Positions 1 to 5,866 of a stretch of DNA of 9,112 nt are shown here, piece by piece. A model generated the notes under the pieces. It was given only the letters and a program-made list of their open reading frames with translations, ran no database searches and had not been told where the DNA came from. The stretch covers positions 1-9,112 of the forward strand of contig JADHTT010000020.1 of the NCBI GenBank assembly GCA_016784825.1, written 5' to 3'. Both the position numbers and the translations under genes were made by a program. Positions within the stretch are counted from its first letter, which is position 1, and every line of letters begins with the position of its first letter. Origin of the DNA: Campylobacterales bacterium. Its GTDB lineage: Bacteria > Campylobacterota > Campylobacteria > Campylobacterales > Arcobacteraceae.

Positions 1-135
1 ATATCTTGATAGATAGTATCTATGAAACTTATCTTTGATGATATATTCATTGTTTACAAGTTCTACTCTAACAGCAGCTACTTCTATAACATCGTGTTCA
101 TTAGTACTATTTGTTTCAAAGTCTAGTATTATCAT
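1..135 (-). CDS. DnaQ-like (DEDD) 3'-5' exonuclease, N-terminal part, cut by window edge
   Basis: Reading the minus strand from an ATG at 135-133 gives 45 uninterrupted codons to the window edge, beginning MIILDFETNSTNEHDVIEVA. The DFET signature (Asp5, Glu7) directly after a hydrophobic strand is the ExoI motif of DnaQ/RNase T-type DEDD exonucleases, in which these acids bind the catalytic metal ions. The following IEVAAVRVE (residues 17-25) is the next strand of the same fold. Such enzymes trim single-stranded 3' ends of DNA or RNA; which substrate this one uses cannot be told from the fragment, and the later ExoII and ExoIII motifs lie outside. The start is probably the ATG, although an in-frame GTG five codons upstream (150-148) is also open before a TAA at 153-151. 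No strong Shine-Dalgarno is visible for either. It is divergent from the oxidoreductase gene. Confidence 0.8.
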   Translation of the reverse strand, partial: MIILDFETNSTNEHDVIEVAAVRVELVNNEYIIKDKFHRYYLSRY

Positions 136-153
136 AAGTGATTTTATCACTTA
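135..153. repeat. Perfect 19-base palindrome abutting the exonuclease start codon
   Basis: TAAGTGAT (135-142) and ATCACTTA (146-153) are exact inverted repeats separated by TTT. On the minus strand the palindrome lies directly before the exonuclease gene, with its last base being the A of the ATG. It could be an operator in the divergent gap, or it could form an 8-bp hairpin in the exonuclease mRNA that covers the region where ribosomes would bind. It has no following T-run in either direction, so it does not look like an intrinsic terminator. The function is unknown. Confidence 0.55.
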
Positions 154-185
154 ATAACTTATTTAAACTATTAAATTTAATTAGA

Positions 186-191
186 TACAAT
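186..191 (+). promoter_or_regulatory. Candidate -10 box for the 219-4440 gene run
   Basis: TACAAT in the context TTAGATACAAT is a five-of-six match to the TATAAT box, 28 bases before the first gene of the plus-strand run. No clear -35 box stands 16-18 bases upstream, only A/T-rich sequence, which is common in Campylobacterota promoters. The gap is so A/T-rich that chance matches are likely, so this is a weak call. Some promoter for the run must lie here or be absent altogether, since the gene upstream is divergent. Confidence 0.3.
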
Positions 192-218
192 TACATTATT
201 AAAAAATAGGCTAAATAT

Positions 219-1361
219 TTGACTAAAAAACAATACGATTTTATAATTATTGGTGCAGGAATTGCTGGATGCTCTGTAGCATATGAATTAAAAAAACATA
301 CCGATTCACTCCTTTTGATAGATAGAAATTCTGATGTAGCACAAGGTGCATCTGGAGCAGCAGGAGCATTTTTATCTCCACTACTTGGTAAACCAAATAA
401 GTTCAAAGATTTAGTTACAGATTCTTTAAAATACTCTACGCAATTTTATATGCAAAATACACCAGACTTCATAGATAAGTGTGGGACAGTACGAATACCA
501 AAAGACCAAGACGATAGTTTAAAGTTTGAGTCCTATATTCCTCATATGGATTTTGAATATATCAAAAAAGATGATGGCTACTTTTTTGAGATAGGCAGTG
601 TCGTAGATGGCTATAATATTTGTAAGACACTAATCCAAGATATCAATACAGAATTTAATTATGATGTAAATTCTATTGAGTTCAAAGATGATATGTGGAT
701 AATCAAGCAATCATCAAATGAAACTTTGTACGCAAAAAATCTAATCCTAACTACAGGGGCAAGCACAAAGCTATACAATGAAGACTATTTCAATATCCGC
801 GCTGTTTGGGGTCAAAGGATAGACATACTTACCTCTACAAATGTAGAGCAAAACTACCACAAAGATTGCTCCGTATCAAAAAGCTTCATACAATCAAATG
901 GCAAATATAAAGTATCAATAGGAGCTACACATCATAGATTAGATGACAGTACAAAGCATCTATGTACAAGCTGTTCAAATATATGTATCAAAAAAGAAGA
1001 TACCGATGAGCTTCTAGAAAAAGCAAATAAGATTATCAAGCTTAAGGATATAGAGGTGATCAAAGAGCTAGCAGGAGCTAGAGCAAATAGTATTGATTAC
1101 TTTCCTATGGTTGGTAGTTTGATTGATAGTAGATCAACTATTGAGCAGTTCCCATACCTTACAAAAGGTACACATGTAAGAGATGATAGGTTTACAAGAT
1201 ATCAAAATCTATATACTATAAATGGCGTAGGTGGAAGAGGATATGTATTAGCTCCATATTTAGCAAAACAACTTGTAGAAAATCTTTTAAATTCAAAGCA
1301 AATTGATGATACTATTTCACTTAATAGACTATTTAAACGATGGGTTAAAAGACAAAGATAA
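219..1361 (+). CDS. mnmC: Stand-alone MnmC-type FAD oxidoreductase for tRNA wobble uridine
   Basis: This 380-residue protein matches the C-terminal FAD domain of MnmC, which removes the carboxymethyl group from cmnm5(s2)U34 of tRNA to give nm5(s2)U34. Visible marks are the dinucleotide-binding motif IIGAGIAGCS (residues 10-19), GATHH (235-239), the region AGARANSIDYFPMVG (285-299), and the C-terminal GVGGRGYVLAP (336-346), which corresponds to the FAD-contacting end of MnmC. The start is a TTG at 219-221 preceded by AAATAGG (204-210). An in-frame TAG at 207-209 and the need to keep the GxGxxG strand leave no other sensible start. Enterobacterial MnmC is about 670 residues because it carries an N-terminal methyltransferase half, which is absent here and from the rest of the window. 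A Cys-x2-Cys-x3-Cys group (C249, C252, C256) follows GATHH. A glycine-oxidase-type enzyme is the alternative, but the C-terminal motifs favour MnmC. Confidence 0.75.
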   Translation: MTKKQYDFIIIGAGIAGCSVAYELKKHTDSLLLIDRNSDVAQGASGAAGAFLSPLLGKPNKFKDLVTDSLKYSTQFYMQNTPDFIDKCGTVRIPKDQDDSLKFESYIPHMDFEYIKKDDGYFFEIGSVVDGYNICKTLIQDINTEFNYDVNSIEFKDDMWIIKQSSNETLYAKNLILTTGASTKLYNEDYFNIRAVWGQRIDILTSTNVEQNYHKDCSVSKSFIQSNGKYKVSIGATHHRLDDSTKHLCTSCSNICIKKEDTDELLEKANKIIKLKDIEVIKELAGARANSIDYFPMVGSLIDSRSTIEQFPYLTKGTHVRDDRFTRYQNLYTINGVGGRGYVLAPYLAKQLVENLLNSKQIDDTISLNRLFKRWVKRQR

Positions 1362-1367
1362 AAGGGG
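1360..1367 (+). promoter_or_regulatory. Ribosome binding site that fixes the start of the next gene at 1372
   Basis: AAAAGGGG stands four bases before ATG 1372 and overlaps the stop codon of the oxidoreductase gene. The reading frame is open further upstream to an ATG at 1303, but that start would overlap the preceding gene by 59 bases, has no comparable ribosome binding site, and would place a charged extension before the membrane segment. Confidence 0.75.
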
Positions 1368-1371
1368 CTTT

Positions 1372-1953
1372 ATGAAAGCAAAGCTAATTTCAATATTAAA
1401 ATTAACAGTACTTACAGTTGCATTTCTAGGAATGATAATATACATGACAGCTAAACCACCTGTAAAAGTAGATACAACAACTAACCAAATACAGATGAAG
1501 TATATGCCAAAGACATTAAAATTATTAGATGATGATATTGAGTATTCTGCTGATTCAATTATCAAAGAAAATACTATTATTGTAGTTACAAATCATGATT
1601 CAATTGCAGTACTTAAAGATCTTGATAAATATACAGATGAAAATATTGTAATAGTGACAAATATATCAGCAGCACCATGGTTCATAAAACAATGGGTAAT
1701 ACCTGAAAAACTTATAGAACTAAAAGGTTCAAGTAAGACAGCATGGGTTTATGATGATACTGGATATATGAAAAGCTTTTTAAAAGTTCAATCAGACAAT
1801 GCCGTAGTATATGAAATCTTTATTAAAAAAGATGGACAAATAACTAAAATGTTTGATGGTAATGTAAGACAAGGTGCTTTAGATGGTACAATGTCTGAAG
1901 ATGAGATCAAACAGCATAATTTAGATATAATCGCTAAAATTAAAAAAATATAG
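1372..1953 (+). CDS. Membrane-anchored protein of unknown function, possible cysteine-free thioredoxin-like fold
   Basis: I do not recognise this 193-residue protein with certainty. The N terminus has Lys2 and Lys4 followed by a hydrophobic stretch at about 7-26, which looks like an uncleaved signal anchor, so the remainder should face the periplasm. The soluble part alternates strand and helix: a strand at 68-73 (NTIIVV), a helix at about 77-88, a strand at 91-96 (NIVIVT), then NISAAPW (97-103) and a helix, and later VVYEIFIKKDGQITKMFDG (145-163) followed by a C-terminal helix. This order resembles TlpA/thioredoxin-like proteins, with NISAAPW at the place where the active-site CxxC would stand. 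There is no cysteine in the whole protein, so it could not do thiol exchange. The fold is inference from pattern only. Tight linkage to the tRNA and folate genes on both sides suggests co-transcription but does not reveal a role. Confidence 0.7.
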   Translation: MKAKLISILKLTVLTVAFLGMIIYMTAKPPVKVDTTTNQIQMKYMPKTLKLLDDDIEYSADSIIKENTIIVVTNHDSIAVLKDLDKYTDENIVIVTNISAAPWFIKQWVIPEKLIELKGSSKTAWVYDDTGYMKSFLKVQSDNAVVYEIFIKKDGQITKMFDGNVRQGALDGTMSEDEIKQHNLDIIAKIKKI

Positions 1954-1964
1954 GTAAGTAAAGA

Positions 1965-2798
1965 ATGGATAAATTTACATTATTAATTGAAACAGAAGAT
2001 GCTAAAGGTTTAGTATATAAAGTCTCAAAAATATTATTTGAGTATGGTTTAAGTATTGATAAAAATAGTGAATATGTTGATAGTGAAGAAAATAAATTCT
2101 TTATGAGAACAGAGATTAGTGGTGAGTTTAATGAAACAGAGCTGTTAAATGATATTAAATCTATATTGCCAGAAGATCAAATTGTAAGACTAAAACCACA
2201 AGTAGCAAAAGATATTGTATTACTTGCTACAAAAGAATCACATGTATTAGGTGATTTATTAATTAGATATGTAAGTGGTGAACTTAATGCAAATATCAAA
2301 GCAGTAATATCAAATCATGATCACTTAAGAGATCTAGTAGAGAAGTTTGATATACCTTATCACTTTGTTGATACAAAAGATTTATCTAGAGAAGATCATG
2401 AACAAAAAGTAATTGAACAAGTTGATATCTATAATCCTGAGATTATTGTATTAGCGAAATATATGAGAATCTTAACATCAAAATTTGTAGGGTACTATGA
2501 AGGTAAAGTTTTAAATATTCATCATTCATTTTTACCTGCATTTATAGGAGCAAATCCATATAAACAAGCACACGATAGAGGTGTTAAGATTATTGGAGCA
2601 ACTGCACACTATGTGACAAATGACTTAGATGAAGGGCCAATTATCTATCAAGATATCACTAGAGTAGATCATACATATTCATGGCAAAAGATGAGAGATG
2701 CTGGTAGAAATGTAGAGAAAGTAGTATTATCAAATGCTTTAAATTTACTTCTTGAAGATAGAGTATTAGTATATTCTAATAAGACGGTAATTTTATAG
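1965..2798 (+). CDS. purU: Formyltetrahydrofolate deformylase
   Basis: PurU hydrolyses 10-formyltetrahydrofolate to tetrahydrofolate and formate, which balances the one-carbon pool and can supply formate for purine synthesis. The 277-residue length is normal for the family. Residues 1-80 form the N-terminal ACT domain (FTLLIETEDAKGLVYKVSKI), which senses a ligand, in well-studied cases methionine or glycine. Residues about 83-277 form the formyltransferase-like catalytic domain shared with PurN. Its triad is complete: Asn184 and His186 in NIHHSFLPAF, and Asp222 in TNDLDEGPI, with the same 38-residue distance from Asn to Asp as in PurN (Asn106, Asp144). The ACT domain and the C-terminal pattern separate it from PurN. 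It starts 11 bases after the preceding gene with only a weak Shine-Dalgarno (AGGTAAG at 1952-1958) and overlaps the next gene by one base. Confidence 0.95.
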   Translation: MDKFTLLIETEDAKGLVYKVSKILFEYGLSIDKNSEYVDSEENKFFMRTEISGEFNETELLNDIKSILPEDQIVRLKPQVAKDIVLLATKESHVLGDLLIRYVSGELNANIKAVISNHDHLRDLVEKFDIPYHFVDTKDLSREDHEQKVIEQVDIYNPEIIVLAKYMRILTSKFVGYYEGKVLNIHHSFLPAFIGANPYKQAHDRGVKIIGATAHYVTNDLDEGPIIYQDITRVDHTYSWQKMRDAGRNVEKVVLSNALNLLLEDRVLVYSNKTVIL

Positions 2799-3262
2799 TG
2801 GTAAATATAGTTTTACTAGAGCCTAGAACAAGTGGAAATGTAGGTACAATAGGTAGAACAGTTGTAGCCCTTGGTGGTGTACTTCATCTTATCAAACCTT
2901 ATGGATGGGGTAATGATATCACTACGAAAGAAGTTAAAAAAGCAGGACTTGACTATTGGGATCAGCTTGAGTGGTATCAGTATGAAAATATTGAAGAGTT
3001 TTGGGCAAAAAATCCATTAAACGATAGACACTTTTTCGCTACTACAAAAACTAAGAAAAACTATTTTGAACCTGAATATCAAAAAGATGATTATTTATAT
3101 TTTGGTAGAGAAGATGCAGGCTTACCAGAAGACCTATTAGAGAAAAACCAAGAGGGATGTATTACAATACCTATGGTTAAAGAAGCTAGAAGCCTAAATA
3201 TTGCAAATGCTGTATCTGTAGTAGCTTATGAGGTTATTAGACAGAACATAGAAGAGTTTTAA
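2798..3262 (+). CDS. trmL: tRNA (cytidine/uridine-34-2'-O)-methyltransferase
   Basis: This 154-residue SPOUT methyltransferase matches TrmL (E. coli, 157 residues), which methylates the 2'-hydroxyl of wobble nucleotide 34 in two leucine tRNAs with S-adenosylmethionine. It consists of the catalytic knot domain alone. Visible signatures are NIVLLEP (3-9), GNVGTIGR (13-20), KKAGLDYW (47-54, AGLDY in TrmL), FGREDAGLP (102-110), IPMV (124-127) and SLNIANAVSVVAYE (132-145). The last two blocks build the trefoil knot that binds the cofactor. The start is a GTG at 2798-2800 whose first base is the last base of the purU TAG stop, pointing to translational coupling. The modified tRNA base at this position is the same one that the MnmC-type enzyme upstream works on. 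A different substrate nucleotide within the TrmL/TrmH group cannot be excluded by sequence alone. Confidence 0.92.
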   Translation: MVNIVLLEPRTSGNVGTIGRTVVALGGVLHLIKPYGWGNDITTKEVKKAGLDYWDQLEWYQYENIEEFWAKNPLNDRHFFATTKTKKNYFEPEYQKDDYLYFGREDAGLPEDLLEKNQEGCITIPMVKEARSLNIANAVSVVAYEVIRQNIEEF

Positions 3263-3264
3263 AT

Positions 3265-4440
3265 ATGATAGAAAACATCAGTGAATTAATGAACACAGCA
3301 ACCAATGAAGAAAATATTATATATGCAATCTTCAGTGGTGTAAGAAAAAATGTTGAAAAAACTTTCAATAAAGTAACTATAAAAAAAGTAGTTATTAAAA
3401 ATGAAACAAAACATCAGTTTGAATATTTTTATGATAAAAATGTAGAACATAAAAATCTTAATAATGATGAGACAATAAGTGAAATGTCTGAGTTAATAGA
3501 AACATATTGTAAACAAGCAATTATCCATACTGTAGAATCTGATTATCAAGTATTAGTGAATAAAAAAGGTAAAAGTAGAATACTAAAGAAAAAACCTACT
3601 CGTAAATTTGAAGTTACATCTCATAATAAAAAGAAAAACTATATTTTAAATGATGGTGATAAAACACCATTTTTAATTGAGCTTGGAATCATGACTAAAG
3701 ATGGTAAAATTGTAAATTCAAAATATGATAAGTTTAAACAAATAAATCGTTATTTAGAATTAGTATCTGATTGTATCCCTTATTTAGATAAAAATAAAAC
3801 AATTAGAATCATTGACTTTGGATGTGGAAAAGCATATCTTACTTTTGCACTTTATGATTATCTTGTGTTAAAAATGGGATACAATGTTGAAATTGTAGGT
3901 CTAGATTTAAAAGAAAATGTTATTAAATTTTGTTCTGATTTAGCTCAAAAACTAAGCTATGATGATTTACGATTTGAACAAGGAGACATCAAAGGCTTCA
4001 ATCAATTTTCAGATGTAGATATGGTTATTTCGTTACATGCTTGTAATACTGCAACAGATGAAGCTCTTGCAAAAGCTGTAAATTGGGGAGCTAAAGTTAT
4101 TTTAGCAGTACCATGTTGTCAGCATGAATTCCTAAAGAAAATTAAAAATGACAAGATGATTCCTATGATGAAATATGGAATTATTAAAGAAAAACTAGCC
4201 TCTTTACTTACTGATAGTGTTAGAGCAAATGTACTTGAAATCATGGGTTATCGTACACAAGTATTAGAATTCATAGATATGGAGCATACACCAAAAAATA
4301 TTATGATTAGAGCTTTCTTTGATGATAATTCAAATATAGACAAAGTTCTAAAAGAGTATAAACAATTTAAAGAAGAATGGAATGTTTCCCCTTATATAGA
4401 AGAGGCTTTTGGGAAAAAACTAACTGACAGATTAAGTTAA
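3265..4440 (+). CDS. SAM-dependent methyltransferase, Methyltransf_32-like, target unknown
   Basis: This 391-residue protein is a class I SAM-dependent methyltransferase. The catalytic domain spans about residues 150-350: motif I DFGCGKAYLTF (184-194), motif II VGLDLK (211-216), SLHACNTATD (256-265) and VPCCQHE (282-288). The HACxTATD plus PCCQHE combination resembles the Methyltransf_32 group, which includes TRM13-like and METTL25/GSTCD-like proteins, and points to an RNA or protein substrate rather than a metabolite, though the target is unknown. The first ~150 residues are rich in Lys, with a basic stretch NKKGKSRILKKKPTRKFE (99-116) that could contact RNA. The two adjacent cysteines C284 and C285 plus H287 are a family feature that may be structural or catalytic. 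The gene begins two bases after trmL, with GAAGAG (3251-3256) as ribosome binding site, and is the last of the first gene run. The methyltransferase call is firm; the substrate is open. Confidence 0.85.
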   Translation: MIENISELMNTATNEENIIYAIFSGVRKNVEKTFNKVTIKKVVIKNETKHQFEYFYDKNVEHKNLNNDETISEMSELIETYCKQAIIHTVESDYQVLVNKKGKSRILKKKPTRKFEVTSHNKKKNYILNDGDKTPFLIELGIMTKDGKIVNSKYDKFKQINRYLELVSDCIPYLDKNKTIRIIDFGCGKAYLTFALYDYLVLKMGYNVEIVGLDLKENVIKFCSDLAQKLSYDDLRFEQGDIKGFNQFSDVDMVISLHACNTATDEALAKAVNWGAKVILAVPCCQHEFLKKIKNDKMIPMMKYGIIKEKLASLLTDSVRANVLEIMGYRTQVLEFIDMEHTPKNIMIRAFFDDNSNIDKVLKEYKQFKEEWNVSPYIEEAFGKKLTDRLS

Positions 4441-4442
4441 AC

Positions 4443-4463
4443 CTTGATTGACATAGACTCAAG
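4443..4463. promoter_or_regulatory. HAIR operator for the heat-shock repressor HspR
   Basis: The arms are CTTGATT (4443-4449) and ACTCAAG (4457-4463), separated by exactly seven bases. This matches the HspR-associated inverted repeat CTTGAGT-N7-ACTCAAG at 13 of 14 arm positions, the one difference being T for G at 4448. The element lies across the -35 box of the promoter before cbpA, so a bound repressor would block RNA polymerase. The gene for HspR itself is the second gene downstream, so the site implies negative autoregulation. No CIRCE element (the HrcA site) is present in the gap. Confidence 0.88.
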
Positions 4464-4476
4464 TTTGTGATATAAT
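4448..4476 (+). promoter_or_regulatory. Consensus sigma70 promoter of the cbpA-hspR operon
   Basis: TTGACA (4448-4453) and TATAAT (4471-4476) are both perfect consensus hexamers with the ideal 17-base spacer. Transcription should start near 4483, giving a leader of about 35 bases before cbpA. A full consensus -35 box is unusual in Campylobacterota, where promoters commonly lack one, and suggests a very strong promoter that is kept down by the overlapping HspR operator. Confidence 0.88.
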
Positions 4477-4517
4477 AATATAAATTTATAAAATATTATT
4501 ACAATTAAGGGAATTAA

Positions 4518-5411
4518 ATGTCAAAAAGTTTATATGAGACACTTGAGATCAGTGAAAATGCTGATAAAAGTGAAATCAAAAAAGCATATAGAAAATTAGC
4601 AAAAAAATATCACCCAGATATCAATAAAACACCTGAAGCTGAAGAAAAATTCAAAGAGATAAATGCTGCATATGAAGTATTAAGTGATGATCAGAAAAAA
4701 TCACAATATGATATGCATGGTGATGATATGTTTGGTGGTCAAAACTTCCATGATTTTGCACAAGGTCAAGGTGCTGGTGTTGATATCAATGATATTCTAA
4801 ACCAGATGTTTGGTGGTGGTGGCGGTGGCTTCCAAGGTGGCTTTGGTGGAGCACAAGGTTTCGGTGGTGGTTCACCATTTGGAAACCAAGGTTTTGGAGG
4901 ATACCAAGAGCCAAATCTAGATATGCAAGCACAAATTACTATACCATTTGATGTGGCTATCTTAGGTGGTAAACAAAATGTATCTTTACAAAATGATAGC
5001 TTTGATATCAAAATACCAGAAGGTATAAAAGATGGTCAAAAAATTAGAGCTAAAGGTAAGGGAAAATCTCACGGATCAAAAAAAGGTGATTTAATCTTAA
5101 AGATTAATGTAGCTGCTAGTCCTAACTACACAAGAGAAGATGATGATCTTACAATGATCTTTGATGTACCATTAAAAACTGCATTATTTGGTGGTAAAGT
5201 TGAGATAAAAACTATACATAAAGATATCACTTTAAAAATGCCTAAAGATACTAAACAGTACCAAAAGTTTAGAGTAAAAGAATTAGGTGCATTAAATTCA
5301 AAGACTAAAGTAAAAGGAAATTTATATCTTAAAGCAAATATCAAATTACCTCAAATTGATGAGCTTGATGAAGATTTAGTGAAGTTAATGGAAGAAAAAC
5401 TACCTCAATAA
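4518..5411 (+). CDS. cbpA: DnaJ-like co-chaperone CbpA
   Basis: This 297-residue class II (B-type) J-domain protein stimulates the ATPase of DnaK-type Hsp70 and hands it unfolded clients in the cytoplasm. The J domain spans residues about 4-67 with the essential HPD at 32-34. It is followed by a Gly/Phe/Gln-rich linker (about 73-130, with a run of six glycines at 99-104), then two beta-sandwich client-binding domains (about 134-200 and 205-280) and a short acidic C-terminal helix. There is no cysteine, so the zinc-finger domain of true DnaJ is absent, and with the hspR linkage this makes it CbpA rather than DnaJ. AAGGGA (4507-4512) stands five bases before the ATG. It is the first gene of a heat-shock operon under the HAIR operator and lies nine bases before hspR. 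The same cbpA-hspR pairing is known in Helicobacter pylori and Campylobacter jejuni. Confidence 0.95.
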   Translation: MSKSLYETLEISENADKSEIKKAYRKLAKKYHPDINKTPEAEEKFKEINAAYEVLSDDQKKSQYDMHGDDMFGGQNFHDFAQGQGAGVDINDILNQMFGGGGGGFQGGFGGAQGFGGGSPFGNQGFGGYQEPNLDMQAQITIPFDVAILGGKQNVSLQNDSFDIKIPEGIKDGQKIRAKGKGKSHGSKKGDLILKINVAASPNYTREDDDLTMIFDVPLKTALFGGKVEIKTIHKDITLKMPKDTKQYQKFRVKELGALNSKTKVKGNLYLKANIKLPQIDELDEDLVKLMEEKLPQ

Positions 5412-5420
5412 GGATATTAG

Positions 5421-5792
5421 ATGTCAAACTATTGTGAAGAACCAGTATATTTAATTAGTAATGTTGCACAAATGCTTGACATTCATCCACAAACATTAAG
5501 GCAGTATGAGAGAGAAGGTTTAATTGTACCATCCAGAACAAATGGTAAAATAAGACTTTATTCTCAGAATGACATTGATCAGATTAAATATATTTTACAA
5601 CTTACAAGAACACTAGGAATAAATATTGCTGGTGTAAAGATGATACTTGAACAAAATAATATGATAGCTTTACTTGAAGAAAAAATAATAAAATTTGAAG
5701 AAAAGCTAGAGGATGTTACAAGGTATGGCGATAGTGGAACAAAAAATGCTCTTGTTGTTCAAAAAACATCATTTGATATAGTAGTATTTTAG
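5421..5792 (+). CDS. hspR: Heat-shock transcriptional repressor HspR, MerR family
   Basis: HspR represses chaperone genes by binding HAIR sites and releases them under heat or protein-folding stress. The 123 residues equal the length of H. pylori HspR. The MerR-type winged helix-turn-helix takes up about residues 9-77: YLISNVAQML (10-19) and the recognition helix HPQTLRQYEREGL (22-34), then the wing PSRTNGKIRLYSQNDID (37-53) and a second helix pair (54-77). Residues 78-101 are a short Leu/Glu-rich coiled coil for dimer formation, shorter than in metal-sensing MerR proteins, and the tail ends in a hydrophobic SFDIVVF, which may help in sensing or in DnaK contact. AAGGA (5410-5414) overlaps the cbpA stop and serves as ribosome binding site. 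The operator at 4443-4463 shows autoregulation. No metal-binding cysteine pattern is present; Cys5 is the only cysteine. Confidence 0.95.
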   Translation: MSNYCEEPVYLISNVAQMLDIHPQTLRQYEREGLIVPSRTNGKIRLYSQNDIDQIKYILQLTRTLGINIAGVKMILEQNNMIALLEEKIIKFEEKLEDVTRYGDSGTKNALVVQKTSFDIVVF

Positions 5793-5816
5793 GATTAAAT
5801 CAACATTTTGTAAGCA

Positions 5817-5831
5817 TTTTTTAGATAAAAT
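5817..5831 (+). promoter_or_regulatory. Probable carB promoter (-10 box with T-run)
   Basis: TAAAAT (5826-5831) follows TTTTTTAGA, in which a six-base T-run ends four bases before the box. This arrangement, with an extended A/T -10 box and no real -35, is the usual promoter style in Campylobacterota. Transcription would start near 5838 and give a leader of about 30 bases. The gap has no terminator-like hairpin after hspR, so read-through from the heat-shock operon into carB is possible as well. No PyrR-type attenuator or arginine operator is visible. Confidence 0.5.
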
Positions 5832-5866
5832 CATTAAATTTTAGCAAATATTTAAGGATACTATTT

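Noticed and set aside
1303..1371. Longer start (ATG 1303) for the membrane-anchored protein
   Set aside because: It would overlap the oxidoreductase gene by 59 bases and lacks a good ribosome binding site, whereas ATG 1372 has AAAAGGGG four bases upstream and begins a normal signal anchor.
2966..2972. CTTGAGT half of a HAIR site inside trmL
   Set aside because: No ACTCAAG-like arm follows seven bases later, it lies within a coding sequence and no promoter is near; chance match.
4421..4439. TAACT/AGTTA inverted repeat at the end of the methyltransferase gene as a terminator
   Set aside because: The stem is only five A/T-rich pairs with a nine-base loop and no T-run follows, so it is not a credible intrinsic terminator.
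4542..4548. CTTGAGA, possible extra HspR half-site at the start of cbpA
   Set aside because: There is no second arm at the right distance, and the bases are explained by the conserved J-domain codons for Leu-Glu-Ile.
4811..4910. GGT/GGC-rich repeat in cbpA as a tandem DNA repeat
   Set aside because: It encodes the Gly/Phe-rich linker normal for J-domain proteins; the units are irregular and the reading frame is intact.
4766..5011. Minus-strand open frame rich in Pro across the cbpA linker
   Set aside because: It is the complement of the Gly-rich linker codons (GGT read as ACC/CCA), with no ribosome binding site and a low-complexity product; a shadow of cbpA.
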